Shown: positions 34,273 through 42,507 of the stretch, piece by piece
How the letters are laid out: each line of letters starts with the position of its first letter
How positions within the stretch are numbered: position 1 is the first letter of the stretch
From: Granulicatella sp041433555
Lineage (GTDB): Bacteria; Bacillota; Bacilli; Lactobacillales; Aerococcaceae
Assembly (NCBI RefSeq): GCF_041433555.1
Contig: NZ_JAPWBR010000006.1
Coordinates: forward strand, 1 to 64,000
Length of the DNA: 64,000 nucleotides
Reading direction: 5' to 3'
Notes under the pieces: generated by a model
Database searches by the model: none
Seen by the model: only the letters and a program-made list of their open reading frames with translations
Told to the model about the DNA's origin: nothing
Made by a program: the position numbers and the translations under genes

Positions 34273-35481
34273 GTGTTAGAAACAGAAGCTTTATTTAAGC
34301 CTTTCGAATTAAAAAAAGGAGTCACATTGGACAATCGATTTGTGCTTTCTCCAATGGTGACGAACTCTTCAACGAAAGAAGGTCATATTACAGAGGATGA
34401 TTTAAAATACGCCGAGCGTCGTGCACATGCTGCAGCCCTTCAAATTACAGGGGCGGCATACGTGAACAAGCACGGCCAGCTATTCGAGTATGGTTTTAGT
34501 GCGACTTCTCTAGACGATATCGAAGGCTTAACCAAACTAGCCAAAGCGATGAAATCAGGTGGAGCGAAAGCCATCTTACAATTAACGCATGCGGGACGTT
34601 TTGCAAGTCATGCCTTAAACCGTGACCGCTATGTGTATGGTCCAAGTGCGATGACATTACAATCGCCTTTCCCACATGAAGTCAAAGAATTAACCGTAGA
34701 AGAAATTCATGGCATTATCGAAGATTATCGCCGTGCTGCTCAAATTGCCATTCAGTCTGGATTCGAAGGCTTAGAAATTTCATCGGCGCAACGACTGCTC
34801 ATTCAAACCTTCTTCTCAACGTTCTCAAACGAGCGTACAGATGAGTATGGTTGTAAGACATTAGAGGACCGTTCAAGAATCGGGATGGAAGTCTTAACGG
34901 CGGTTCAAGAAGTGATTGATGAATATGCCTCAGATGAGTTTATTCTTGGATTCCGTGCGACTCCTGAAGAAACGCGTGGAAATCAAATTGGATACACCGT
35001 GGATGAGTTTCTTGAGTTCTTCGAAGAGGCTCTTAAGAAAGTGAAAATTGATTACTTAGCTATTGCAAGCTGGGGACATGATGTCTTCAGAAATAAAGTC
35101 CGTGCTAAAGGACCGCATCAAGGCAAACTCGTGAATAAAGTCGTCTATGACCGCTTAAAAGGGCGAGTTGCTGTGATTGCTTCAGGCGGTATTAATTCTA
35201 AAGAAAAAGCACTTGAAGCATTGGAAAATGCAGATTTAGTCGGGCTATCAACACCGTTTATCACGGATCCAGAATTTGCCGTGAAGATTCAAGAAGGAAA
35301 TGAATCAGATATTCAATTAACGATTAAACCAGAAGCGCTTGAAGCCTTAGCGATTCCAAAGGCGGCCTTCAAAGATATCGTACCTTTAATGGACTTTGGG
35401 GAGTCGCTTGAAAAAGAAGCCAGAGATTTCTTCAGAGGACTCGAAGCCAACTACGAGGGGAGAGAGACGGGTGAAAATTAG
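34273..35481 (+). CDS. OYE-family NADH:flavin oxidoreductase-like protein of the SirTM operon
   Basis: This 402-residue TIM-barrel protein of the Old Yellow Enzyme family has 'LQLTHAGR' (105-110 region), 'FFSTFSNERTDEYG' and 'IASGGINSKEKALEAL' (FMN phosphate loop). In well-studied members a pair of His (or His/Asn) binds the substrate within 'EIHxAHGYL'; here it reads 'EISSAQRLL', giving Ser170 and Gln173. The N-terminal Cys/Tyr positions read 'SPMVTNSS'. FMN binding looks kept, the usual enone chemistry doubtful. GTG start with GAAGTG upstream. It overlaps the LLM gene by 11 bases, so it is part of the lipoyl/ADP-ribose operon. Confidence 0.82.
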   Translation: MLETEALFKPFELKKGVTLDNRFVLSPMVTNSSTKEGHITEDDLKYAERRAHAAALQITGAAYVNKHGQLFEYGFSATSLDDIEGLTKLAKAMKSGGAKAILQLTHAGRFASHALNRDRYVYGPSAMTLQSPFPHEVKELTVEEIHGIIEDYRRAAQIAIQSGFEGLEISSAQRLLIQTFFSTFSNERTDEYGCKTLEDRSRIGMEVLTAVQEVIDEYASDEFILGFRATPEETRGNQIGYTVDEFLEFFEEALKKVKIDYLAIASWGHDVFRNKVRAKGPHQGKLVNKVVYDRLKGRVAVIASGGINSKEKALEALENADLVGLSTPFITDPEFAVKIQEGNESDIQLTIKPEALEALAIPKAAFKDIVPLMDFGESLEKEARDFFRGLEANYEGRETGEN

Positions 35482-36463
35482 TCTATTAGATTATGGTCTC
35501 GTAGATGAAGGAAAGACGAGCGCAGAAGCTGTTCGTGAAACATTGGAGTTGGCGCAATTAGCAGACGAACTTGGATTTCATCGATTCTGGGTAAGTGAAC
35601 ATCATAATGTGCCAGCGCTCTCGATTAGTGCTCCAGAAGTGGTGATTCCGTACCTTGCTAGCCACACGAAGAACATCCATATTGGTTCGGGTGGAATCAT
35701 GGGGCTTCATTATTCGCCGTATAAAGTAGCTGAAATCATGTCAACGCTAGAAGGACTATTCCCAGGACGTGTGGATATCGGTCTTGGTAATTCCCCAGGA
35801 ACGCCGCTTGTAGGTCGTAATTTGCAGTCGCTTTATTCGAAAGAGCAATATGCCTTGTGGTTAGAAAAATTGCAGCACTATTTAAATGAAGCGCGTCATA
35901 AAGGTGTGGTCGTTCCAGAAGTGGCGACTGTTCCAGAGCAGTTCCTTCTTGGAATGGGAGGTCAGTCGATTGAGTCAGCGGCAACTCTTGGTTTGAGTTT
36001 TGTATATGGTGTATTTCCGTATATTCCTCAAGACCCTGTGGAGTTGGCGAAAAGTCTTTCCAAGAAATATCGTAGCACCTTTAAACCAGGCCCACATAGT
36101 AAGCAAAGCAACTTCGTACTAGCGGTATTTGTGGTTATTGCAGATACGAGTGAAGAAGCCGAAGAGATGGCGAAACCATTAGATTTATGGATGCTTGGAA
36201 AACAAGATTTTTCAGAATTTCATACCTTCCCAACACGAAAAGATGTGGAAACATATGAATTAACTCAGCGTGACCGTGAAAAAATCGCAAGCAACCGCAG
36301 TCGACTCATTGTGGGAAACCCACGTGAAGTTTACGAGCAAATGGAGACGCTAAGAGCAGTCTCCAATCCCGATGAGTTATTATTTATTCCACTCGTCGGT
36401 TCCATTGAAAAAAGAAAACGTTCAGTAGAATTACTTGCTGAATTATATAAAGGAGAAAGATAA
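35471..36463 (+). CDS. LLM-class flavin monooxygenase-like protein of the SirTM operon
   Basis: This 330-residue luciferase-like (bacterial LLM, F420/FMN) TIM-barrel protein contains 'FHRFWVSEHHNVPALSISAP' near residue 40, 'IHIGSGGIMGLHYSPYKVAE', 'GLFPGRVDIGLGNSPGTP' and 'RLIVGNPREVYEQ'. The GTG at 35471 is chosen because GGGGAGAG lies just upstream and the family begins close to 'ISLLDYG'. Similar genes accompany the SirTM/macrodomain pair in streptococci and staphylococci, and a role in oxidative stress handling has been proposed. Its substrate is unknown. It ends one base before the GcvH-L start codon. Confidence 0.85.
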   Translation: MKISLLDYGLVDEGKTSAEAVRETLELAQLADELGFHRFWVSEHHNVPALSISAPEVVIPYLASHTKNIHIGSGGIMGLHYSPYKVAEIMSTLEGLFPGRVDIGLGNSPGTPLVGRNLQSLYSKEQYALWLEKLQHYLNEARHKGVVVPEVATVPEQFLLGMGGQSIESAATLGLSFVYGVFPYIPQDPVELAKSLSKKYRSTFKPGPHSKQSNFVLAVFVVIADTSEEAEEMAKPLDLWMLGKQDFSEFHTFPTRKDVETYELTQRDREKIASNRSRLIVGNPREVYEQMETLRAVSNPDELLFIPLVGSIEKRKRSVELLAELYKGER

Positions 36464-36464
36464 A

Positions 36465-36797
36465 ATGAGAAAATTTGCTAACTTTTTATGGATTGATAAA
36501 GAAGGAGAAAACTACACGATTCGTATGACTCCAGAACTTCAAGATGATGTCGGTACAATTGGATTCGTTCAATTTAACATGGATGACGAATTAGAAGCTG
36601 AAGACGAAATCTTAAGTTTAGAAGCAAGTAAAACAGTGATGTCGATTGTGACTCCACTTGCAGGGAAAGTCGTAGCTAGAAATTTAGCGGCAACAGAAGA
36701 TCCTAAATTATTAAACTCTGAAAAACCAGAAGAACACTGGTTAGTGACATTAACGAATGTTGATGAAGCAGCATTCTTGGCATTAGAAGATGAATAA
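36465..36797 (+). CDS. GcvH-like lipoyl carrier protein (GcvH-L)
   Basis: This is a 110-residue single lipoyl domain. The acceptor lysine is Lys56 in 'SLEASKTVMSIVTPLAGKV', flanked by the two beta-hairpins of the lipoyl fold. A glycine cleavage H protein would be about 125 residues and sit with gcvP and gcvT, none of which is here. In SirTM operons this protein is lipoylated by LplA2 and is then the target of ADP-ribosylation by SirTM. ATG at 36465 follows AAAGGAGAAAG. It overlaps the macrodomain gene by eight bases. Confidence 0.9.
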   Translation: MRKFANFLWIDKEGENYTIRMTPELQDDVGTIGFVQFNMDDELEAEDEILSLEASKTVMSIVTPLAGKVVARNLAATEDPKLLNSEKPEEHWLVTLTNVDEAAFLALEDE

Positions 36798-37584
36798 TCA
36801 TAAAGAAGAGCAGTTGCTCAAACAAATGATTGAAATCCTAGCGCAGGAATCAGGAGAAACCGTATCAGTTGAAGGGAAAACGCTAGAAGAGTTGAAGACC
36901 CTTTGGAGAGGTTTTGTGAATGTAAGACAGCCAAAAGAGGCTTCTGCAGACTATATAGTTTTAGAAAATGAGTATTTACAAGAATACCATGCTCCAAGAG
37001 TCCAAACCTTAGCAGATTGCGCGCCGACTGCAAATGACCAAATCAAACTGTATTACGGTGACTTGTGTGAATTACAAGTGGATGCGATTGTGAATGCGGC
37101 GAATAGTGAGATGCTTGGATGTTTTATTCCGAATCACCGCTGTATTGATAATGCGATTCATACTTTTTCAGGAATTGAACTTCGAAGCTTTTGCCACCAT
37201 TTAATGGAGGAGCAAGGAAAGAAGGAACCTGTTGGAAAAGCAAAAATCACGCCAGCGTTCAACTTGCCATCGAAGTACATTATTCATACGGTAGGCCCCT
37301 TCTTGCCTCCAGGGCAAAAAGTAACGCCGCTTCGTGAACAGTTACTGGCTGGTTGTTACAAGAGTTGTTTGAATGCAGCAAGAGAAGTTGGCCTAACCTC
37401 GATTGCTTTTTGCGGGATTTCAACAGGAGAGTTTGGATTTCCAAAAGAACCTGCCGCTCGTATTGCAGTGGATACCGTGAACAAATGGTTGACGGAGACA
37501 TCTTCAACAATGACCGTTATTTTTTCAACGTATACCAAGGAAGACCAATCAATTTATCAGAATTATTTATCAGGAGAACAGTAG
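36790..37584 (+). CDS. Zinc-type macrodomain ADP-ribosyl hydrolase
   Basis: This is a 264-residue protein. The N-terminal 75 residues are a helical extension, followed by a macrodomain (about 80-262). ADP-ribose-binding motifs are 'VDAIVNAANSEMLG' (Asn102, Asn105), 'IDNAIHTFSGIELR' and 'CGISTGEFGFPKEPAA' (diphosphate loop). A Cys-His-Cys set (Cys111, His116, Cys118) lies in the catalytic loop where zinc-dependent macrodomains hold their metal. The enzyme is expected to remove ADP-ribose from the GcvH-L protein, reversing SirTM. It is located one base before the sirtuin gene. Confidence 0.9.
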   Translation: MNNHKEEQLLKQMIEILAQESGETVSVEGKTLEELKTLWRGFVNVRQPKEASADYIVLENEYLQEYHAPRVQTLADCAPTANDQIKLYYGDLCELQVDAIVNAANSEMLGCFIPNHRCIDNAIHTFSGIELRSFCHHLMEEQGKKEPVGKAKITPAFNLPSKYIIHTVGPFLPPGQKVTPLREQLLAGCYKSCLNAAREVGLTSIAFCGISTGEFGFPKEPAARIAVDTVNKWLTETSSTMTVIFSTYTKEDQSIYQNYLSGEQ

Positions 37585-37585
37585 A

Positions 37586-38467
37586 ATGACGAAATGGAAT
37601 GCATTACAAAAAGAAAGAACAACTGAAGCTAGTCTACTGGCAGATTTATTCCAGGAAGCAGATGCTATTGTGGTTGGTATCGGGGCTGGGATGTCGGCAG
37701 CAGATGGATTCACCTACATTGGAAGTCGATTCGAAGACGCTTTTCCGGATTTTATTGAGAAGTATCAGTTTTTAGATATGTTACAAGCGAGTTTGTTTCA
37801 TTTTCCAAGTTGGGAAGAGTATTGGGCATTTCAAAGTCGTTTTATTGCACTCAATTACCTGGATCAACCTGTGGGACAATCGTATGTGGAACTCTTAGAA
37901 ATGCTTAAAACAAAGCCATACCACATTATCACTACGAATGCGGATAATGCGTTTTGGGTGGCTGGATATAACAAAGAGAAGGTTTATCATATTCAAGGCG
38001 AATATGGGCTTTTCCAATGTAGCCAGCACTGTCATCCAAAAACGTATCAAGATGATGCATTAGTCCGTAAGATGATTGCGGAACAAAAGGACATGAAAGT
38101 ACCTTATGAACTGATTCCGTTCTGTCCAGAATGCGGAGCGCCGCTTGAAATTAATAAGCGTAATGCCGAAAAAGGAATGGTCGAGTCAGCAGATTTCTTT
38201 GCACAAAAAGAGCGCTATGATGCGTTTTTAGAAGAACATAAAAATGATAAGGTGCTCTTTTTAGAAATCGGAGTGGGCTTTACGACGCCACAATTTATTA
38301 AAACACCGTTCCAAAAATGCGTACAAGCCAATCCAAATGCGCTGTTTGTAAGTATGAATCATAAACATTACCGGATTCCGCTCGCGTTAAGAGAGCAGAC
38401 TGTACAATTGTCAGAAAACATCGCCCCATTAATTCATGGGACATATCAAGAGCTTAAAGGAGAATAA
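37586..38467 (+). CDS. Class M sirtuin (SirTM), protein ADP-ribosyltransferase
   Basis: This 293-residue sirtuin has the Rossmann NAD motif 'VGIGAGMSAADGFTYIG' (30-46) and 'ITTNAD' with Asn118. The catalytic histidine of deacetylating sirtuins is replaced by Gln137 ('YHIQGEYG'), the defining change of class M. A zinc ribbon is formed by Cys145, Cys149, Cys180 and Cys183. This matches SirTM of S. aureus and S. pyogenes, which ADP-ribosylates lipoylated GcvH-L instead of deacetylating. The gene order macrodomain-SirTM-LplA2 is the same as in those species. Confidence 0.93.
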   Translation: MTKWNALQKERTTEASLLADLFQEADAIVVGIGAGMSAADGFTYIGSRFEDAFPDFIEKYQFLDMLQASLFHFPSWEEYWAFQSRFIALNYLDQPVGQSYVELLEMLKTKPYHIITTNADNAFWVAGYNKEKVYHIQGEYGLFQCSQHCHPKTYQDDALVRKMIAEQKDMKVPYELIPFCPECGAPLEINKRNAEKGMVESADFFAQKERYDAFLEEHKNDKVLFLEIGVGFTTPQFIKTPFQKCVQANPNALFVSMNHKHYRIPLALREQTVQLSENIAPLIHGTYQELKGE

Positions 38468-38470
38468 ACA

Positions 38471-39493
38471 ATGTATTTAATCGAACCAATCCGTGATGGA
38501 AAATATGTAAAAGATGGAGCAGTAGCGCTTGCGATGCAAGTATATGTGCAAAGTAATGTCTTCTTAGATGATGACATCTTGTTCCCATATTACTGCGACC
38601 CTAAAGTAGAAATTGGAAAATTCCAAAACACAATCGCTGAAGTGAATGAGGAGTATTTAAAAGAAAACAATATTCTTGTTGTACGTCGTGACACTGGTGG
38701 CGGTGCCGTATACGTGGATTCTGGTGCTGTGAATGTGTGCTACTTAATCCAAGACAATGGAATCTTCGGCGACTTCAAGAGAACGTATGAACCAGCGATC
38801 AAAGCCTTACACGAACTCGGCGCAACAGCCGTTGAACAAACAGGACGTAACGATTTAACGATTGAAGGCAAAAAAGTATCCGGAGCTGCGATGACAATCA
38901 GCAATGGTCGAGTATACGGTGGATTCTCGCTCTTATTAGACGTGGACTATGATGCGATGGAAAAAGTCTTGAATCCAAACAAGAAGAAATTACAATCGAA
39001 AGGGATTCAATCGGTACGTGCACGTGTGGGAAGTATTCGTCCGTACCTAGCCCCAGAATATCAAAACGTGACGGTAGATGAATTCAAAAACTTAATCACA
39101 TGTAAGATTTTAGGAATTAACTCTATAGATGAAGCGAAACGTTATGTGTTAACGGAAGAAGATTGGAAAGCAATCGATGAACTCACAGCTTCTAAATATA
39201 AAAACTGGGAATGGAATTATGGCCAATCTCCACAATATAGTGATTACCGTGATGGACGTTTCGCATGTGGAACGATTCAATGCTACTTAGAAGTGGAACA
39301 AGGTAGAATTTCAAATTGCCGTATTTATGGAGATTTCTTTGCAAAAGGAAATGTTCAAGAAGTCGAAGAAAAACTTAAAGGTGTTCGTATGGTGAAAGAA
39401 GACTTAGTGGAAGTCTTAAGCGCCATCGATTTAAGCAACTACTTTGGCGCAGTTACTGCTGAGGAATTTGCGGGACTCATTTTAGGAGAATAA
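38471..39493 (+). CDS. lplA: Lipoate-protein ligase A (LplA2) of the SirTM operon
   Basis: This 340-residue lipoate-protein ligase has 'RRDTGGGAVYVDSGAVNVCYL' split over residues 76-96, 'QTGRNDLTIEGKKVSGAAMT' with the catalytic lysine, and a C-terminal lipoate-ligase accessory domain (about 245-335). It attaches free lipoate via lipoyl-AMP to a carrier lysine. Three bases separate it from the sirtuin gene, and two hairpins follow. The partner is most likely the GcvH-L of the same operon. It may also serve 2-oxoacid dehydrogenases if no other ligase exists. Confidence 0.92.
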   Translation: MYLIEPIRDGKYVKDGAVALAMQVYVQSNVFLDDDILFPYYCDPKVEIGKFQNTIAEVNEEYLKENNILVVRRDTGGGAVYVDSGAVNVCYLIQDNGIFGDFKRTYEPAIKALHELGATAVEQTGRNDLTIEGKKVSGAAMTISNGRVYGGFSLLLDVDYDAMEKVLNPNKKKLQSKGIQSVRARVGSIRPYLAPEYQNVTVDEFKNLITCKILGINSIDEAKRYVLTEEDWKAIDELTASKYKNWEWNYGQSPQYSDYRDGRFACGTIQCYLEVEQGRISNCRIYGDFFAKGNVQEVEEKLKGVRMVKEDLVEVLSAIDLSNYFGAVTAEEFAGLILGE

Positions 39494-39499
39494 AAAAAT

Positions 39500-39527
39500 A
39501 GGGTGATACCGTATAAGGTATCACTCT
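39500..39527 (+). terminator. First hairpin after the SirTM operon
   Basis: GGGTGATACC / GGTATCACTC with a GTATAA loop. No strong T run, so it may stabilise the 3' end rather than terminate. Confidence 0.5.
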
Positions 39528-39537
39528 ATAAATTTAG

Positions 39538-39569
39538 AAAAGGATGAAGCATGGTGCTTCATCCTTTTT
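39538..39569. terminator. Bidirectional terminator between lplA and pgpA
   Basis: AAAAGGATGAAGC / GCTTCATCCTTTT, 13-bp perfect stem with an ATGGT loop, between convergent genes. Confidence 0.9.
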
Positions 39570-39575
39570 GCTTGA

Positions 39576-40076
39576 TTAGTCTAATTCTTCTTTGGCTGGA
39601 ATGCTGTGTGCTAGACGGCTTGCTGCAGCGGCTGCGATAGCTCCTACTAAGTCGTCTAAGAAGATGTTTACTTTACCAGTTGATTTGTCATCTAAGTTCT
39701 TAAGAATTCCTGGTTTTACTTTATCGATATAACCGTAGTTTGTAAATCCGATTGAACCATATACGTTTACGATCGATAATGCTAAGATTTCATCGACACC
39801 GTATAAAGGCTCGTCTTGAGATAAGACATCGTTTAATAATGGATGTAATTTCTTTTCTTCTGCTAATTTATCCATTTCGATACCAGTGATAACGGCGTTT
39901 TGAACTTCGCGTTTCTTCAATACGCTATTAACGTTTAATAAGCATTCTTCTTTCGTTAATCCTGGTACATATCTTTCTTGTAAGAAATAAACTAATTCAG
40001 CAATTTGTTCTAATTCTACACCGCGTTCAGATAATAATTCTAAACAGCGTTCGTGTAATTCTTTTGGGCTTTTCAT
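39576..40076 (-). CDS. Phosphatidylglycerophosphatase A family protein (YutG type)
   Basis: This 166-residue protein ends in the PgpA-family block 'NVYGSIGFTNYGYIDKVKPG' and 'FLDDLVGAIAAAAASRLAH', with conserved acidic residues (DD) as in the active site. The first 90 residues are soluble and helical. Unlike E. coli PgpA it lacks strong transmembrane helices apart from the C-terminal segment, as in B. subtilis YutG. Expected role: dephosphorylation of phosphatidylglycerophosphate. AAAGGAGGA precedes the ATG at 40076. Confidence 0.8.
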   Translation of the reverse strand: MKSPKELHERCLELLSERGVELEQIAELVYFLQERYVPGLTKEECLLNVNSVLKKREVQNAVITGIEMDKLAEEKKLHPLLNDVLSQDEPLYGVDEILALSIVNVYGSIGFTNYGYIDKVKPGILKNLDDKSTGKVNIFLDDLVGAIAAAAASRLAHSIPAKEELD

Positions 40077-40149
40077 CTGAAAAATCCTCCTTTTAACAAA
40101 TTATGAAACCCTTTTAAAAAGAGTAGCTTTTTATTTTAACACAAAATAC

Positions 40150-40180
40150 AAAGAACGCCCAAATGAATTGAGCGTTCTTT
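40150..40180. terminator. Bidirectional terminator after the yumC-like gene
   Basis: AAAGAACGC...CAA / TTG...GCGTTCTTT around AATGAA, with T runs on either strand. Confidence 0.85.
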
Positions 40181-40198
40181 TTGAAATTTTGTAAACGG

Positions 40199-41185
40199 TT
40201 AGAACATTGACGAGCTATGAATCGTGCTCGGACGGCTATTTGGATTCACGTAAGTCATTGCAGCGTTAATGGCAACAGGTGCTTCACCAAATCCAGTAGC
40301 GATGATTTTTACTTTGCCATCGTAAGTTGCGATATCTCCAACGGCAAAGACGCCAGGAAGAGTCGTTTCCATTTGGCTGTTTGTCACGATGGTGTTACGA
40401 ACCACATCGAATCCCCAGTTCTTCATTCCTCCAATAGAAGAAGAGAAGCCATAGTTCACGATAAAATCGTCAACAGGAAGTTCAATTTGGTCTTCACCTT
40501 TAGCATGTTTGAGGACAACCGATTGAATGGTTTCGCCATCGCCAATAATTTGGTCTGGAAGATAAGGCGTTAAAATGTCGACGCTTGATTCTTCTAGTTG
40601 TTTCACGCTATGTTCTTGTGCGCGGAACTGTGGACGACGATGGACGATCGTCACTTTCTTTGCGATTGGTTCTAAAGCTAGTGCCCAGTCTACCGCAGAG
40701 TCGCCACCACCGCAGATGGCTACAGTACGGTCGCGGAATCGCTCTAAGTTTGTTACGAAGTAGTGCAGGTTGCTGTTTTCATAAGTTTCTGCATTTTCTA
40801 CATCGAGTTTACGTGGACGGAAAGCTCCGTTCCCACAAGCGATAATCACTGTTTTCGCGTAGTGCGTTTGTTTAGAAGTTACGAGTTCATATCCGAAGTC
40901 TGTTTTGTTTAATTCGAGTGCTTCTTCTTCTAAGCAGTACTGAGTTTCTGGGAAACGTTCAAGCTGCTTTTTCAAGTTCTCGATTAAATCGCCAGCTGTA
41001 ATTTCTGGGAAGGCAGGGATGTCATAAACCATCTTTTCAGGATAAAGCATCCCTGGTTGCCCACCTAATTGGGGCAAAGTTTCAATAATTTTAACAGACG
41101 CTTGACGTAAGCCCGCGTAAAAGGCGGTGAAAAGCCCAACAGGCCCACCGCCGATAATAATAATATCAACAATTTCTTGAGTCAC
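40199..41185 (-). CDS. Ferredoxin/flavodoxin-NADP reductase, thioredoxin-reductase-like (YumC type)
   Basis: This 328-residue FAD/NADPH oxidoreductase has 'IIIGGGPVGLFTAFYAGLR' (FAD, 9-27), 'AICGGGDSAVDWALAL' (NADPH) and 'PGVFAVGDIATYDGK' (FAD ribityl). The CxxC redox pair of thioredoxin reductases is missing, which marks it as the YumC-like ferredoxin-NADP+ reductase. GTG start at 41185 with GGAGGT upstream. It is the second gene of a minus-strand operon with the yuiD-like gene, 14 bases apart. Confidence 0.9.
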   Translation of the reverse strand: MTQEIVDIIIIGGGPVGLFTAFYAGLRQASVKIIETLPQLGGQPGMLYPEKMVYDIPAFPEITAGDLIENLKKQLERFPETQYCLEEEALELNKTDFGYELVTSKQTHYAKTVIIACGNGAFRPRKLDVENAETYENSNLHYFVTNLERFRDRTVAICGGGDSAVDWALALEPIAKKVTIVHRRPQFRAQEHSVKQLEESSVDILTPYLPDQIIGDGETIQSVVLKHAKGEDQIELPVDDFIVNYGFSSSIGGMKNWGFDVVRNTIVTNSQMETTLPGVFAVGDIATYDGKVKIIATGFGEAPVAINAAMTYVNPNSRPSTIHSSSMF

Positions 41186-41199
41186 TTTTTACCTCCGAA

Positions 41200-41709
41200 T
41201 TAATAGAACATTCTTAAAATAAAGGCCATTGCGATACCAGTTAGTACCCCAGCAAATACCTCAATAGGTTTGTGACCTAAATATTTCTTGATAATTAATT
41301 TTTTATTTTCTTCTGTGTCGAAGAGATTGATTGGATCATCTTCTGATTCAATTTCAACATGCTTTAATGCGCTGGATTCTTCGCGTACTTGTTCTTCGTA
41401 TAATTTTTGTAGGAGAATTCCTTGTTCACCACTTTGACGACGAACGGCCATGGCATCGAACATAACGATTAAACCGAACGTTGTTGCGATTGCAACGAGT
41501 GGAGAAGCAAATCCGTATTCAATAATAAGTGCTGTAATCAGCGAACTAACCGCAGCAGAGTGAGAACTTGGCATTCCACCTGTGCTAGTTACTAACGAAA
41601 CGTGTGCGCCATCTTTCTTTGAAAAGAGCGCAATCGGAAATTTAACAAATTGTGCAAATAGAATCGAGCAAATTGAAGCGATTAATGGATAATTTTGAAA
41701 TATTGTCAT
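41200..41709 (-). CDS. Divergent PAP2 / DUF212 family membrane protein (YuiD type)
   Basis: This 169-residue membrane protein has four hydrophobic segments. The family motif 'GGMPSSHSAAVSSLITAL' (about 42-59) resembles the acid phosphatase PAP2 signature, and 'FDAMAVRRQSGEQ' follows helix 3. A polar insert (about 95-130) separates it from the final 'LGHKPIEVFAGVLTGIAMAF'. The ATG at 41709 is chosen because the in-frame TTG at 41742 lies only two bases after the -10 box TATAGT on that strand. Function uncertain; probably a lipid phosphatase-like protein. Confidence 0.82.
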   Translation of the reverse strand: MTIFQNYPLIASICSILFAQFVKFPIALFSKKDGAHVSLVTSTGGMPSSHSAAVSSLITALIIEYGFASPLVAIATTFGLIVMFDAMAVRRQSGEQGILLQKLYEEQVREESSALKHVEIESEDDPINLFDTEENKKLIIKKYLGHKPIEVFAGVLTGIAMAFILRMFY

Positions 41710-41828
41710 TAAACTTTCACTCTTTCTTTTTTCTATACTCAAATACTATACCACGAAACCATGAAAATCACTAAGGAAAATTTATAGATATTCTTTATTT
41801 TTTTATTAAGGTGGATAAGAACGCTAAA

Positions 41829-41857
41829 TTGCACCCGTTTGCCTTTTGTGGTTTAAT
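41829..41857 (+). promoter_or_regulatory. Promoter of the cyclophilin gene
   Basis: TTGCAC (41829-41834), 17-bp spacer, TTTAAT (41852-41857). Confidence 0.55.
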
Positions 41858-41908
41858 AGAGGAGGTTAGATGAGCAATCATCAGTAAGAATTAAAAGGAG
41901 ATGGAAAA

Positions 41909-42499
41909 ATGAGTCAATTTCCACAATTGAATGAAGTGAATGAAAACAATCCACTCGTGACTGTGCATACGAACTTGGGCGATTTCACATTGGAATTATT
42001 CCCTGAAGTAGCACCTAAAACAGTGGAGAATTTCGTAACACATGCGAAAAATGGATACTACAACGGAGTTATCTTTCACCGTGTGATTGAAGACTTCATG
42101 ATTCAAGGTGGCGACCCAACTGGAACTGGTATGGGTGGCGAGTCTATTTACGGACGTACTTTCGAAGATGAATTTTCAAGAGAAGCATTCAACTTGTATG
42201 GAACTTTATCAATGGCAAATGCAGGTCCAAACACAAATGGATCTCAATTCTTCATTGTTACAGCAAAACAAGTACCCGCACAAATGTTGAAACAATTAAA
42301 AGATGGCGGCTGGCCTGAAGAAATCGTTGAAGAATACGCTAAAGTTGGTGGAACACCTTGGTTAGACCACCGTCATACAGTATTCGGACGCGTCGTAGAA
42401 GGTATGGACGTTGTTCTTAAGATTGAAGGCGTAGAACGTAATGCGCAAGACCGTCCTCTAGAAGATGTTGTCATTGAATCGATGGACGTAAAAGCGTAG
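41909..42499 (+). CDS. Peptidyl-prolyl cis-trans isomerase, cyclophilin type
   Basis: This 196-residue cyclophilin core runs from residue 15 on: 'VTVHTNLGDFTLELFPEVAPKTVENF', split by the family's 'YYNGVIFHRVIEDFMIQGGD' (catalytic Arg) and 'LSMANAGPNTNGSQFFI'. A 25-residue insert ('QVPAQMLKQLKDGGWPEEIVE') near 125-150 is common in Lactobacillales homologues. No signal peptide, so it is cytoplasmic, aiding proline isomerisation. Ribosome site AAAGGAG. An S1-domain gene follows after eight bases. Confidence 0.92.
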   Translation: MSQFPQLNEVNENNPLVTVHTNLGDFTLELFPEVAPKTVENFVTHAKNGYYNGVIFHRVIEDFMIQGGDPTGTGMGGESIYGRTFEDEFSREAFNLYGTLSMANAGPNTNGSQFFIVTAKQVPAQMLKQLKDGGWPEEIVEEYAKVGGTPWLDHRHTVFGRVVEGMDVVLKIEGVERNAQDRPLEDVVIESMDVKA

Positions 42500-42507
42500 G
42501 AGGTTCT

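Noticed and set aside
36465..36797. True glycine cleavage H protein
   Set aside because: No gcvT or gcvP in the window, shorter length, and operon placement with SirTM and LplA2 indicate the GcvH-L class.
41870..41887. Five-codon frame MSNHQ with a strong GAGGAGG site before the cyclophilin gene
   Set aside because: The predicted transcription start from TTGCAC-17-TTTAAT falls at or inside that binding site, and the peptide shows no attenuation features such as a terminator or regulatory codons.
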